A DNA stretch of 35,384 nucleotides, from assembly GCA_019314375.1 (NCBI GenBank), contig JAFCZJ010000037.1:1-35384 (forward strand). The letters run 5' to 3'. The stretch comes from Deltaproteobacteria bacterium. Its GTDB lineage: Bacteria > Myxococcota > B64-G9. Each line of letters starts with the position of its first letter. The stretch's first letter is position 1. Below are positions 1-7,731 of this stretch, piece by piece. A program made the position numbers and the translations under genes. A model generated the notes under the pieces. That model was not told the origin of the DNA. It saw only the letters and a program-made list of their open reading frames with translations, and ran no database searches.

Positions 1-336
1 CTCGGGTTTGGAATCGACCAAGACCGAGGATTTGTCCCATTCGCAGGCCCACTTCAGCAAGCGTCCATCGTAGATTACGTGCGCATCCACAAGCAGGACC
101 GCGTCGTCGCTCTGTTCGAGCTTGCTTTGCCATTCTTCCTTGTCGGCTATGACCTCGATACTCGCTTGGATTCGGGCTGCTTCCTTGCGCACATCCTCGA
201 CCAACTTGGCTGGACAGAGAATTCTCTGCTCATTTTTCCCGGCCCGTTTAAGCATCTCCAAGACGCGACCCAAGATGGTTCTGCCTCCGGCTTTGATTAA
301 AGCAGTCTCGTCGCGCACCAGTATCCAGGGGGTCAT
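1..336 (-). CDS. Nucleotidyltransferase-like protein (partial, C-terminus outside window)
   Basis: An open frame on the minus strand starts at ATG 336 and runs off the left edge (112 residues seen). The start overlaps the stop of the upstream CDP-alcohol phosphatidyltransferase by 4 bases (ATGA), which suggests translational coupling. The segment AGGRTILGRVLEMLKRAG near residues 16-33 resembles the start of MobA/IPCT-type sugar-nucleotidyltransferase folds. The later stretch AVLLVDAHVIYDG resembles the metal-binding strand of inositol-phosphate cytidylyltransferases. The glycine-rich nucleotide loop normally at the very N-terminus is not visible, so activity is uncertain. In some bacteria this domain precedes a second CDP-alcohol phosphatidyltransferase domain, which would lie outside the window. 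Placement next to a phosphatidyltransferase and near an inositol-phosphate synthase fits phospholipid head-group work. The family call is an inference. Confidence 0.55.
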   Translation of the reverse strand, partial: MTPWILVRDETALIKAGGRTILGRVLEMLKRAGKNEQRILCPAKLVEDVRKEAARIQASIEVIADKEEWQSKLEQSDDAVLLVDAHVIYDGRLLKWACEWDKSSVLVDSKPE

Positions 337-1157
337 GTGCCCATCTCCTCATTCCACTCGCGTATGAGCTGTTGGGTATAGCGGCGCACTTCGCGGCGTT
401 TGTGTTTTGGGATGCTCAGGGGGCCGAGCCAGACGTAAAGGGTGAAATTGAGGAAGAGGGCGTCGGCGAAGAGGCGGGCGTCGCCTAAGAAGATCAGGCC
501 GATCAGCAGGGCGCCGAGGGATGTGATCAAGAACCAGTAGATGGAAAAGACCACGAGCTTGCTCGCGCCGGAGCCTTTCAGGGGTTTGGACCAGTAGGGG
601 AGGAAGGTGAAGGTCAGAAAGGAGGTGGCCGCGATGAAGACGGCAGCTGCGATATAGAAGACGCCTTGTAGGTGACGATCGGCATCGAGCCAGGGGTTGT
701 GGAAAATGTGGGAGGTGAAGAGGGTGGCGATGTAGAGACCGTAAGCCGTGCGGGGTAGGCCCAGGTGGAACTCGGGCAGGATGATGTCCTTGACGTTGTT
801 TCTGGCGAAGCGGACCACGCCGAAGGCGGTGGGGAGGCTTGCCAGGATGAAGGCGGCAACGATGGGCCAGCCGGCACCACCTTCGGCCGCTGGTCGGGTG
901 AAGGCCAGATAGATGATCAAGCTTGGCGCCAAGGAGTAGGCGATCAAGTCGGCGGCGTTGTCCAAGACCGAGCCGAACTTGTTGCCGCCGCCGGTCATGC
1001 GCGCCACCACGCCGTCGAAAGAATCGAAGACCCAGGCGATCACCATGAAATAACAAGCCCAGTCCAAATTGCCATGCATGGCCGCCACCATGGCAGCCAA
1101 TCCACCAAGGGCGTTGCCCAGGGTGACATAGTCTTTCAATTTCATTGGGTTGTGCAT
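333..1157 (-). CDS. CDP-alcohol phosphatidyltransferase, PssA-like
   Basis: 274-residue integral membrane enzyme expected to transfer a phosphatidyl group from CDP-diacylglycerol to an alcohol such as serine or inositol phosphate. The complete family motif is present: D48-G49-x2-A52-R53-x8-G62-x3-D66-x3-D70. The N-terminal LKDYVTLGN and the later FHLGLPRTA segment resemble phosphatidylserine synthases of the PssA type, with several hydrophobic helices after them. The start at 1157 is chosen because AAAGGAGT sits 5 bases upstream; the longer frame upstream to 1331 lacks such a site and overlaps the preceding lipoprotein gene. Its stop overlaps the next gene (ATGA). Substrate is undecided: serine fits the sequence style, inositol phosphate fits the neighbourhood. 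Confidence 0.85.
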   Translation of the reverse strand: MHNPMKLKDYVTLGNALGGLAAMVAAMHGNLDWACYFMVIAWVFDSFDGVVARMTGGGNKFGSVLDNAADLIAYSLAPSLIIYLAFTRPAAEGGAGWPIVAAFILASLPTAFGVVRFARNNVKDIILPEFHLGLPRTAYGLYIATLFTSHIFHNPWLDADRHLQGVFYIAAAVFIAATSFLTFTFLPYWSKPLKGSGASKLVVFSIYWFLITSLGALLIGLIFLGDARLFADALFLNFTLYVWLGPLSIPKHKRREVRRYTQQLIREWNEEMGT

Positions 1158-1245
1158 CCGGACTCCTTTGTCTACCCGCAACGCGCACATTTTTAGCACC
1201 CGGAAAGGGTCGTGTCCAGTCTGCCTGTGAAGGGTTAGCCAGGTC

Positions 1246-3018
1246 TCAGGGGAGAAGCTCCTCGGTGCCCGCGCCGGCCGTGGGCTCCGGATCAACGTAG
1301 AGGCGAACGATGTGGTTGTCGCGATATGCATTGTGATTATGGTACTGGCACCAGAAACCGGAAGCCCCTTGAGTCGGTACGCCCGCGTGGATAGTCCCGC
1401 CGCCGATGAAGATGTCGTTTAAATAGAAATCCACTGTATCTCCGGCAATTCTGAGTTCCTCAACTTGCCAGCCGATTTCCATCGTCGACATGGACCAAGG
1501 CCCCCCAATCGGTTCCCCCCAATCTTCGCTTGTCCGGTTCCATATTTCTGAAGTTGTATTCGTTACGATTCCTCCATAGACTTCATGTGTTTCGTCGAAA
1601 TATCGGACAACCACGCCCGCGTGGTCGATCTCCCCATCAATTGATTTCACTTTCTGTCGGACGGCCACATCCGTCCATTCCGGATTTCCAGCGGTGACGT
1701 TGCCCCCGTCACCGGGCCCGTCATCCAGCACTTTGTTGTCCCCATCATTCACCACGACAATGCCGCTGCAGCCTTCATGCAAGATCCATCCATCGGGCTG
1801 TTGGCCCTCTATCTGCTCCTCGAAGTCGTCCGCCGCCAAGAAAACCTTTGAAGGCTCATTGTCAAGACCTGCGCCCATGGAGTCCGACCAATCGGCCGGT
1901 GGTGTGCCGGCGTTAACATTTCCGTAATGGACGAAGTAGCTGCCGTCGCTGTCAGCGGCGTTGATGGCTGCCTGGGTTTTGAACCAGGTACGCGTGGTGG
2001 TGCTGTCCAATCCACCGCCCAGATCGGTATCGATCCAGCGATCGAGCTCAATGCAATAAGGACCGTTCAGGTAATAGATTCGCCAGTCATGGCCGTCGGA
2101 TCGAAGCTTGTCCTCGTTGATGAGGGTCTCTGTATCCTCGGTGAAGTAGACGGAGTAGTCCCTCGGGACGGGGGCTGCACCTGCCTGTATGGTGATTCTT
2201 TTGCGATATGAGTATTCGTCGTTACCGCAGGGCTCACAAATATTGAATGCCTCATCGCACACCCCCTCGGCCTCGCAGGGACTGCCCGCGTGGTCGCAGA
2301 CCCCAGCCTGGCACCACTCTATGCCATTGCAAAACAGTCCATCATCCATGCAAGGGGTGTGGTCCTCCTCGTTTGCAATCGTGCATTCTCCCTCACCACC
2401 GCAAACATTCAATTGGCATTCAAGCGCCCCCGAGCATTTTCCCTGCGGATCGGGCAGACCCGGGGTCGTCCATCGGCATGTATCGATGTCACAACAGTTG
2501 TCGTTTTGTGACGGGCCCGGATCGCAGTCTTCTCCATCAAGCTCATCGACGATTCCGTTTCCGCATTCCGCCGAGGGTAGGCATGTTCTGCTTTCTTCGT
2601 CACAGGTCTGACCGGCGGCCGTACAGGGGTTGCCGGTGCCGATGCAGCCCTTGTCGGCGTCGCAGGTTCTGCTTCCGTTGCAGAACAAGTTGTCGTCGGG
2701 GCATTTGAGGTCGTTTGGGCTGTTGATGCATTCGTCTGTTGCCGTGTTGCAGCTGTCGTCGGTGCAGGCGATGCCGTCGTCGCATTCCGCGTCGATTTCG
2801 CATGTTGGTTCTTCAGGCCGACAGGCTTCGGGCGCGGCCTTGGGAAGCGCGCAGATCCACCATTTCTCCAGACAGGAACACGCCTCAACAGCGCAGTCGC
2901 CGCGAGTGTCACAGGCTTCGTAACGCGTCAGATCCAGTTGGGGTTCGAAGCTGCAAGCCAAAGGACTCAGCACAAGCGACAGCATGCCCAACCACAAGAT
3001 TGTTCTTCTTTCCCGCAT
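1246..3018 (-). CDS. Cysteine-rich lipoprotein with DUF2341 and lectin-like domain
   Basis: 590-residue exported lipoprotein. Residues 1-22 form a lipoprotein signal peptide ending in LSPLAC, with C22 as the lipidated cysteine. Residues about 25-265 are very rich in Cys, Asp and Asn, with repeated units such as DDGIACTDDSC, ECGNGIVDE and DDGLFCNG typical of MopE-like cysteine-rich repeats of deltaproteobacteria. Residues about 268-375 match a DUF2341 pattern (YSYRKRITI, then WIDTDLGGG and YFVHYGN). The remaining about 200 residues look like a concanavalin/LamG-type beta-sandwich. It probably sits on the cell surface and binds a polymer or metal; no enzymatic site is visible. There is no Shine-Dalgarno before ATG 3018, but a perfect TATAAT lies 5 bases upstream, so the mRNA may be leaderless. 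Confidence 0.82.
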   Translation of the reverse strand: MRERRTILWLGMLSLVLSPLACSFEPQLDLTRYEACDTRGDCAVEACSCLEKWWICALPKAAPEACRPEEPTCEIDAECDDGIACTDDSCNTATDECINSPNDLKCPDDNLFCNGSRTCDADKGCIGTGNPCTAAGQTCDEESRTCLPSAECGNGIVDELDGEDCDPGPSQNDNCCDIDTCRWTTPGLPDPQGKCSGALECQLNVCGGEGECTIANEEDHTPCMDDGLFCNGIEWCQAGVCDHAGSPCEAEGVCDEAFNICEPCGNDEYSYRKRITIQAGAAPVPRDYSVYFTEDTETLINEDKLRSDGHDWRIYYLNGPYCIELDRWIDTDLGGGLDSTTTRTWFKTQAAINAADSDGSYFVHYGNVNAGTPPADWSDSMGAGLDNEPSKVFLAADDFEEQIEGQQPDGWILHEGCSGIVVVNDGDNKVLDDGPGDGGNVTAGNPEWTDVAVRQKVKSIDGEIDHAGVVVRYFDETHEVYGGIVTNTTSEIWNRTSEDWGEPIGGPWSMSTMEIGWQVEELRIAGDTVDFYLNDIFIGGGTIHAGVPTQGASGFWCQYHNHNAYRDNHIVRLYVDPEPTAGAGTEELLP

Positions 3019-3023
3019 GATTC

Positions 3024-3029
3024 ATTATA
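3024..3029 (-). promoter_or_regulatory. -10 box of a possibly leaderless promoter
   Basis: On the minus strand a perfect TATAAT ends 5 bases before the ATG at 3018. No clear -35 is seen at 17 bp (TTTCTT) and no ribosome binding site lies between. Transcription would begin at or next to the start codon. Confidence 0.45.
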
Positions 3030-3108
3030 ACCCGTATGGGCTATGTAAGAAAGAGAGAGGGGCCAGATATCCCCCTCTGCTTGGCTGTTGGGGTTGTAAC
3101 CGTTTTTC

Positions 3109-3137
3109 TTGACGTAAGTCTATTTGTAATGAAAAAT
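3109..3137 (+). promoter_or_regulatory. Candidate promoter for the fic gene
   Basis: TTGACG (3109-3114), a 17-base spacer and AAAAAT (3132-3137) match the vegetative sigma consensus at 5/6 and 4/6 positions. It lies in the AT-rich gap between the divergent lipoprotein gene and fic, about 140 bases before the preferred fic start. Confidence 0.4.
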
Positions 3138-3275
3138 CCAGTCTGGTAATTGTTTTTCCTGAGGATGCCATGGTTGTACCCCTCGCAAAAAGGCTCGTTT
3201 GGCGATCTCAGGGTACAGCATATCAACGACTTATGCTCTCGGATCTTGCGAAATCGGACTTTTTACGAGGCCATC

Positions 3276-4808
3276 ATGGTTGAAAATGATCAGAATTCAT
3301 CGAGTAACAGACTTGTTGGATATTCGGCCCTCATCGAACGCTACCGTCTCGAACTCGTCCCAAACTGGCACAAGTCATTTGTCGCGACAAGTGCCACCCA
3401 CCGGATTTCTTTGAGCGATGGTGTGACATCTGAGGGTTACCCGAATAAATACTGGCCAGGGGACAGGCTGGGCGATCATCTTGAATTTGCTCTCAAGTAT
3501 GATGGAACCAATCTTGCGATACTCGACACCCTGTTTCAGAAAATTGAGGAGGAAGATTTTCTAGATTACCTTCGATCCAAACCGACCGGCAAGTACGCCA
3601 GGCGCCTGTGGTTCCTCTACGAGTTCCTGACCGGCAAGACGCTTCCCTTGGATAACCTGAAGCAGGGCAACTACATTGATTTGCTCGAGCCGGATGAATA
3701 TTACACGGTCAGTCCGGCCCGTCGGATACGACGTCAGAGGATTAACGACAATTTGATGGGCGATCATCGATTCTGCCCGATGGTTCGTCGAACCGACATC
3801 CTTCGCGACTTCGAAAAGGCCGACTTTTCCGAGCGATGCCTTCGGGTCATGTCGGCCTATTCCCAGGAATTGCTGAAGCGGGCACTGGCGTACCTTTACA
3901 ACAAGGAAACGAAATCGTCTTTCGAAATTGAACACATCAAGGCCTCCTCGACCCGGACCGAGCGCTTTGTGGCGCTGCTTCAACTGGCCGAGCGAGAAGA
4001 TTTCTGCGAAAAATCGTCATTGATCGATCTTCAGAATCGCATCGTTGATTCTCGATTTCGCGATTCCGAATACCGATCAAGCCAGAATTATGTCGGCGAG
4101 ACAATCGCCTGGCAGAAAGAAAAAGTACACTTCGCTTGTCCGAAGCCTGAAGACCTGGTCGACTTGATGGCGGGCTGGTTCGACGCCCACAAGCGCATGG
4201 ACACCGGCAACGTGCCTGCCGTAATCCACGCTGCCTGCATCGCCTATGGGTTCGTTTTCTTACACCCTTTCGAGGATGGCAATGGTCGAATTCACCGCTT
4301 TCTGATTCACAACATTCTTGCCCGAGGTGGTGCTACGCCCGAGGGTGTCATGTTTCCCATATCGGCATCCATGCTTAAGAACCCAGGCGACTATGACGCA
4401 TCTTTAGAGGCGTTCTCGCGACATCTCATGAGCTTGGTGGAATACTCTCTCGACGAAGAAGGCCGCATGACCGTTCATAATGATACGGCCAGATGGTACC
4501 GCTATATCGATATGACGCCTCAGGTGGAGGCACTTTTTCAATTCATCGAAAAGACCATCGACACGGAATTGGCAAGCGAGTTGGCGTTTTTGGCGAACCA
4601 CGATCAAGTTAAGCTTGTGATCCAGGAAATCGTGGACATGCCCGACCAACGGATCGATTTGTTCATTCGGTTTTGTTTGCAGAACAATGGCCGGCTTTCA
4701 TTGCGCAAACGAGCAAGCCATTTCGATTTCCTCTCTGAGGATGAAATTGCCCGCATGGAACAGGCCGTTCAATCCGCTTACCTGCCGGCTGCGACCGCAA
4801 CGCCATGA
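3276..4808 (+). CDS. Fic family protein (putative AMP-transferase)
   Basis: 510-residue Fic-domain protein. The complete catalytic signature HPFEDGNGRIHR is at residues 330-341; H330 is the expected catalytic base and the Asn/Gly/Arg residues bind nucleotide. Fic enzymes usually transfer AMP from ATP to a Ser/Thr/Tyr hydroxyl of a target protein. Upstream, S215-F-E-I-E219-H220 resembles the (S/T)xxxE(G/N) inhibitory helix, with His in place of Gly/Asn, so it is probably an N-terminally self-inhibited (class II) Fic. The start at 3276 is chosen because GAGG lies 5 bases upstream and the protein then begins close to RLVGYSALIERY, a usual Fic N-terminus. Starts at 3150 or 3165 would add about 40 unrelated residues. 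Its stop overlaps the next start by ATGA. The cellular target is unknown. Confidence 0.87.
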   Translation: MVENDQNSSSNRLVGYSALIERYRLELVPNWHKSFVATSATHRISLSDGVTSEGYPNKYWPGDRLGDHLEFALKYDGTNLAILDTLFQKIEEEDFLDYLRSKPTGKYARRLWFLYEFLTGKTLPLDNLKQGNYIDLLEPDEYYTVSPARRIRRQRINDNLMGDHRFCPMVRRTDILRDFEKADFSERCLRVMSAYSQELLKRALAYLYNKETKSSFEIEHIKASSTRTERFVALLQLAEREDFCEKSSLIDLQNRIVDSRFRDSEYRSSQNYVGETIAWQKEKVHFACPKPEDLVDLMAGWFDAHKRMDTGNVPAVIHAACIAYGFVFLHPFEDGNGRIHRFLIHNILARGGATPEGVMFPISASMLKNPGDYDASLEAFSRHLMSLVEYSLDEEGRMTVHNDTARWYRYIDMTPQVEALFQFIEKTIDTELASELAFLANHDQVKLVIQEIVDMPDQRIDLFIRFCLQNNGRLSLRKRASHFDFLSEDEIARMEQAVQSAYLPAATATP

Positions 4809-5668
4809 ACAAGCCCATCACCCTGGCCATCGGCCACATCACCCACGATCGCGTCAACGGAGAACTTTTGCCCGGCGGTTGCGCTTATTACGCCTCGGGT
4901 TGTTGGCGAGCTTTGGGGACGGAGACTCGCTTGGCGACGGCTTTGGGCGAGGACTTTGCTTGTGACGGGGCGCTTGCGGGCATGGAGCTTTTGGCGAGGC
5001 GCAAGGGGCGGACCACGGTCTTTCGGAATTTTTATCCGGAGGGCGCGCCCCGGGTGCAGTTTGTCGAGGCCGAGGCTGAAAGGGTTTTGCCGGTTGAACT
5101 GCCCGAGAATTGGCGGCGTGCCGATGTGATGTTTTTGGGACCCGTCATCGACGAGGTGGACGCCGGGGCCTGGATGGCTGCCGTGGATGCGCGGATTGTG
5201 GCCGTGGGCGTGCAGGGCTTTGTGCGTGAGGCGGTCGATATTTCGCCGGAGCACACGACTTCTCGGCGGGTCATGCCCAAGCGCTGGTACCCCGAACCTC
5301 AATTCTTAGCCGGTGTGGACGTGGCTTGTTTGAGCGAGGAGGACCTCATCGGACAAGAGGGGCTTTTGAATTTGCTCTGTGCGCATGTGCCCCTGGTTGC
5401 GCTGACCAAGGAGCGCAAGGGTTGTGATTTGCTCCAAGAAGGCGGCAGCACCTGGGTGGGTATTCATCCGGCGAAAGTGGTGGATCCCACGGGCGCGGGC
5501 GACGGATTCGCGGCCGGCTTTTTGTTTGGCCTGGCCCGGGAAATGGACCCTGTGGATGCGGCGAGACTGGGGGCGGCTTGTGCTTCCATCGTGATCGAGG
5601 GCAGGGCGGGAGAGGCTTTTGGTCGCATCGGCGAGGCTTACGAGCGCGCTCGGATTGTGCCGCCTTAG
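4805..5668 (+). CDS. PfkB-family carbohydrate kinase, possibly inositol kinase-like
   Basis: 287-residue ribokinase/PfkB-fold kinase. The C-terminal signature DPTGAGDGF is at residues 227-235, with D233 the expected catalytic base and GAGD the anion hole. A shortened N-terminal substrate part contains GHITHD (residues 10-15) and PGGCAYYAS (23-31). PfkB kinases phosphorylate sugars, nucleosides or inositol with ATP. The GHxTHD...GG start resembles plant myo-inositol 3-kinases, and the convergent neighbour is inositol-phosphate synthase, so an inositol or related polyol is a reasonable guess. The start overlaps the fic stop (ATGA), which suggests coupled translation. The family is clear; the substrate is inference. 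Confidence 0.83.
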   Translation: MNKPITLAIGHITHDRVNGELLPGGCAYYASGCWRALGTETRLATALGEDFACDGALAGMELLARRKGRTTVFRNFYPEGAPRVQFVEAEAERVLPVELPENWRRADVMFLGPVIDEVDAGAWMAAVDARIVAVGVQGFVREAVDISPEHTTSRRVMPKRWYPEPQFLAGVDVACLSEEDLIGQEGLLNLLCAHVPLVALTKERKGCDLLQEGGSTWVGIHPAKVVDPTGAGDGFAAGFLFGLAREMDPVDAARLGAACASIVIEGRAGEAFGRIGEAYERARIVPP

Positions 5669-5709
5669 TTTTTCCGTTGCGGCCTGTTCACACTGTGCTG
5701 CTTTGGCAC

Positions 5710-5740
5710 AAAAAACCGGCGATTCCCTCAAAGGCTGGTT
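5710..5740 (-). terminator. Rho-independent terminator of the inositol-phosphate synthase gene
   Basis: Read on the minus strand, AACCAGC directly after the stop codon pairs with GCCGGTT (one A-C mismatch) across a short loop, and a run of six T follows. Confidence 0.6.
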
Positions 5741-7069
5741 CTACTGATCGTAGTACTCGTTGCCGAGATGGGTGATCATGTCTTCGCCCATCATGTAACG
5801 CAGGGTGTTCTTCAGCTTGGTCTGCTGGATGAAGAGATCGTGTTCCGGGTAGAGACCCTTTTTGAACAGTGGGCTCTTGTAAAAGAAGCTCATCCATTCC
5901 TGGATGCCCTTCCATCCGGCCCGACTGGCCAGATCGCTACACAGGGCCAAGTCCAAAGCCACGGGCGCTGCCAGAATGGAGTCGCGGCACAGAAAGTCGA
6001 TCTTGATCTGCATGGGGTAGCCCATCCAGCCCACGATATCGATGGCGTCCCAGCCTTCCTTGGAATCGCCTCGAGGCGGATAATAGTTGATGCGGACCTT
6101 GTGGTAGTAGCCCTTGTAGAGATCCGGGTAAACATCGGGCTGAAGGATGTAGTCCAGAACGCCCAGCTTGCTCACTTCCTTGGTCTTGAAGCTTTCCGGA
6201 TCGTCTAAGACTTCTCCGTCCCGGTTGCCCAGGATGTTGGTGGAGAACCAGCCCTTCAGGCCCAGCATGCGGGCTTTGAGTCCAGGCGCGATGATGGTCT
6301 TCATGAGGGTTTGGCCGGTTTTGAAATCCTTGCCGCTGATGGGCACGCCGTTTTTGTCCGCAAGCTCTTGCAGGGCGCCGATTTCGCAGTTTAAGCCGGG
6401 GGCACCGTTGGCGAAGGGGACGCCGTGGCGGATTGCCGCGTAGGCATAGACCATGGAGGGAGGGATCTCCGGGTCGTTTTCCCGCAAGCCCTTTTCAAAG
6501 GCTTCCAGGGTTTCGTGGACCGGTTTTTCTTCGATGTAGGCCTCGGTGCTGGCGCACCAGACAACCACCAGGCGTTCACATTCTTCGCGCTTGGCAAACT
6601 CTTCCATGTCGACGATGAGCGCTTCGGCCTTTTCCATCAGCGTCTTGTGTTCCTTGACGTTGCTGATGTCGCCCTTGAGCAATTTGACATAGCGCGGATT
6701 GAAAACGGCGGCCATGGGCTTGATGGGTTCAAGGTAGGGGCGCAATGCGTCCAGATGCTCTTTGGACAGGACATCGGCCACGCAGGCAGCCTTGTAGCAG
6801 TCATCATGAAAAACGTCCCAGGCGCCGAAGCGGATGTCTTCCAGCTGGGCCATGGGCACGAAGTCCTTTATCAGAGGATTGCGGTTTTCCGTGCGTTTGC
6901 CCAGGCGGATGGTGGCCATCTGGGTCACCGAGCCGATCGGCTTGGCGATGTTGTGGCGAGTGGCTTCCACGCCGGCGAAGAGGGTGGTGCTGACCGCACC
7001 CATGCCGACGGTCAAGATACCCAGACGACCTTTGGCTGGGGTGATATCGATTTTTTTGATCTCCGTCAT
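5741..7069 (-). CDS. ino1: Inositol-3-phosphate synthase
   Basis: 442-residue enzyme that converts glucose-6-phosphate to myo-inositol-phosphate using bound NAD in the cytosol. An NAD-binding Rossmann start is visible (ILTVGMGAVSTTL, about residues 17-29). The family's conserved core follows: GKDFKTGQTLMKT, the STNILGNRDG block (family form usually N-x-L-G-N-x-D-G) and KVRINYYPPRGDSKEGWDA. Length is near that of bacterial and eukaryotic members. The start at 7069 has GGAG 7 bases upstream; the in-frame extension to 7129 adds residues with no match to the family start. It is convergent with the PfkB kinase gene. Inositol phosphate made here could feed a phosphatidylinositol-type lipid or a soluble inositol solute through the neighbouring transferase genes. 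Confidence 0.93.
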   Translation of the reverse strand: MTEIKKIDITPAKGRLGILTVGMGAVSTTLFAGVEATRHNIAKPIGSVTQMATIRLGKRTENRNPLIKDFVPMAQLEDIRFGAWDVFHDDCYKAACVADVLSKEHLDALRPYLEPIKPMAAVFNPRYVKLLKGDISNVKEHKTLMEKAEALIVDMEEFAKREECERLVVVWCASTEAYIEEKPVHETLEAFEKGLRENDPEIPPSMVYAYAAIRHGVPFANGAPGLNCEIGALQELADKNGVPISGKDFKTGQTLMKTIIAPGLKARMLGLKGWFSTNILGNRDGEVLDDPESFKTKEVSKLGVLDYILQPDVYPDLYKGYYHKVRINYYPPRGDSKEGWDAIDIVGWMGYPMQIKIDFLCRDSILAAPVALDLALCSDLASRAGWKGIQEWMSFFYKSPLFKKGLYPEHDLFIQQTKLKNTLRYMMGEDMITHLGNEYYDQ

Positions 7070-7100
7070 TGCCGTTCTCCTTGGTTCATAAAGTGGTGGC

Positions 7101-7129
7101 ATCATCCGAGCTTGGAACCCGCTTGTCAA
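7101..7129 (-). promoter_or_regulatory. Candidate promoter for ino1
   Basis: Minus-strand TTGACA (7124-7129), 17-base spacer and GATGAT (7101-7106; 4/6 to TATAAT). The predicted start leaves a leader of about 25 bases that contains the GGAG ribosome binding site. Confidence 0.55.
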
Positions 7130-7209
7130 TGATTGAAATAGTCACAGCAATTTTTGTGCCATGGTGGTTCCATGAGTTTTTGCGCAATCCCGCGTTGAGG
7201 CTTTTTCGC

Positions 7210-7239
7210 TTGCTCCGACTTGAGTCCATTTGCTATAGA
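7210..7239 (+). promoter_or_regulatory. Candidate extended -10 promoter, leaderless spacing
   Basis: TTGCTC (7210-7215), 18 bases, then TG-C-TATAGA (extended -10 with TATAGA at 7234-7239). The start site would fall at about 7246, next to the ATG at 7247, so the transcript may have no leader. Confidence 0.45.
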
Positions 7240-7246
7240 AGATCAT

Positions 7247-7711
7247 ATGTCCATACAAGCGGCGCTTAAGGCCTGCTCATTGTTTAAGGATTTTTCAGAA
7301 ACGGGACTGATCCTGGTCAGCAAGGTTTCACAGGAGCGCAGCTTTCCAGCCGATTCGCCAATTTTCGTTGAAAACATGGTGGGCGAAAGTCTGTTCATTA
7401 TCAAAACCGGCATCGTGCGTTTGTGCATCAAGTCAAGTACGGGACAGGATGTGGTGATGGACAAGATCACCATGGGCGAGTCTTTCGGAGAGTTGGGCCT
7501 GCTGATCGGTGGTCAGCGTTTGGTGACGGCCACGGCAGACACGGATTGTGAACTGATCGAGATACCGCGACGGGATTTCGCCAAGCTACAGAAACAGAAA
7601 CCGCAGACTTGTCTCAAATTGATGCTGGCTGTGGTAAACCAGTTCGGCAAGAAAGTCGGCGCTGCTAAAGATTACCTAAAGCCCTTGTTGCTTTCTCAGA
7701 TTGAACCCTAA
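7247..7711 (+). CDS. Stand-alone cyclic-nucleotide-binding-fold protein
   Basis: 154-residue protein made of a single CNB (cAMP/cGMP-binding) beta-roll with flanking helices and no helix-turn-helix domain, so it is not a Crp-type transcription factor. The phosphate-binding cassette is recognisable as GESFGELGLL (residues 77-86). The cassette arginine that binds the cyclic phosphate is usually two residues before A-T; here R91 is displaced (RLVTATA), so nucleotide binding may be lost or altered. Only a weak ribosome site precedes the ATG. It is probably co-transcribed with the exported protein 20 bases downstream. Such single-domain CNB proteins often act as regulatory partners; the partner is unknown. 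Confidence 0.75.
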   Translation: MSIQAALKACSLFKDFSETGLILVSKVSQERSFPADSPIFVENMVGESLFIIKTGIVRLCIKSSTGQDVVMDKITMGESFGELGLLIGGQRLVTATADTDCELIEIPRRDFAKLQKQKPQTCLKLMLAVVNQFGKKVGAAKDYLKPLLLSQIEP

Positions 7712-7731
7712 ATTATTGGGAGGCTGGAACA

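Noticed and set aside
3150..3275. Longer N-terminus for the Fic protein
   Set aside because: The extra residues do not resemble any Fic start and the start codon at 3276 has a better ribosome site.
7145..7165. Crp-type binding site between ino1 and the CNB protein gene
   Set aside because: Only one half-site (TGTGA on the minus strand) is present, and the neighbouring CNB protein has no DNA-binding domain.
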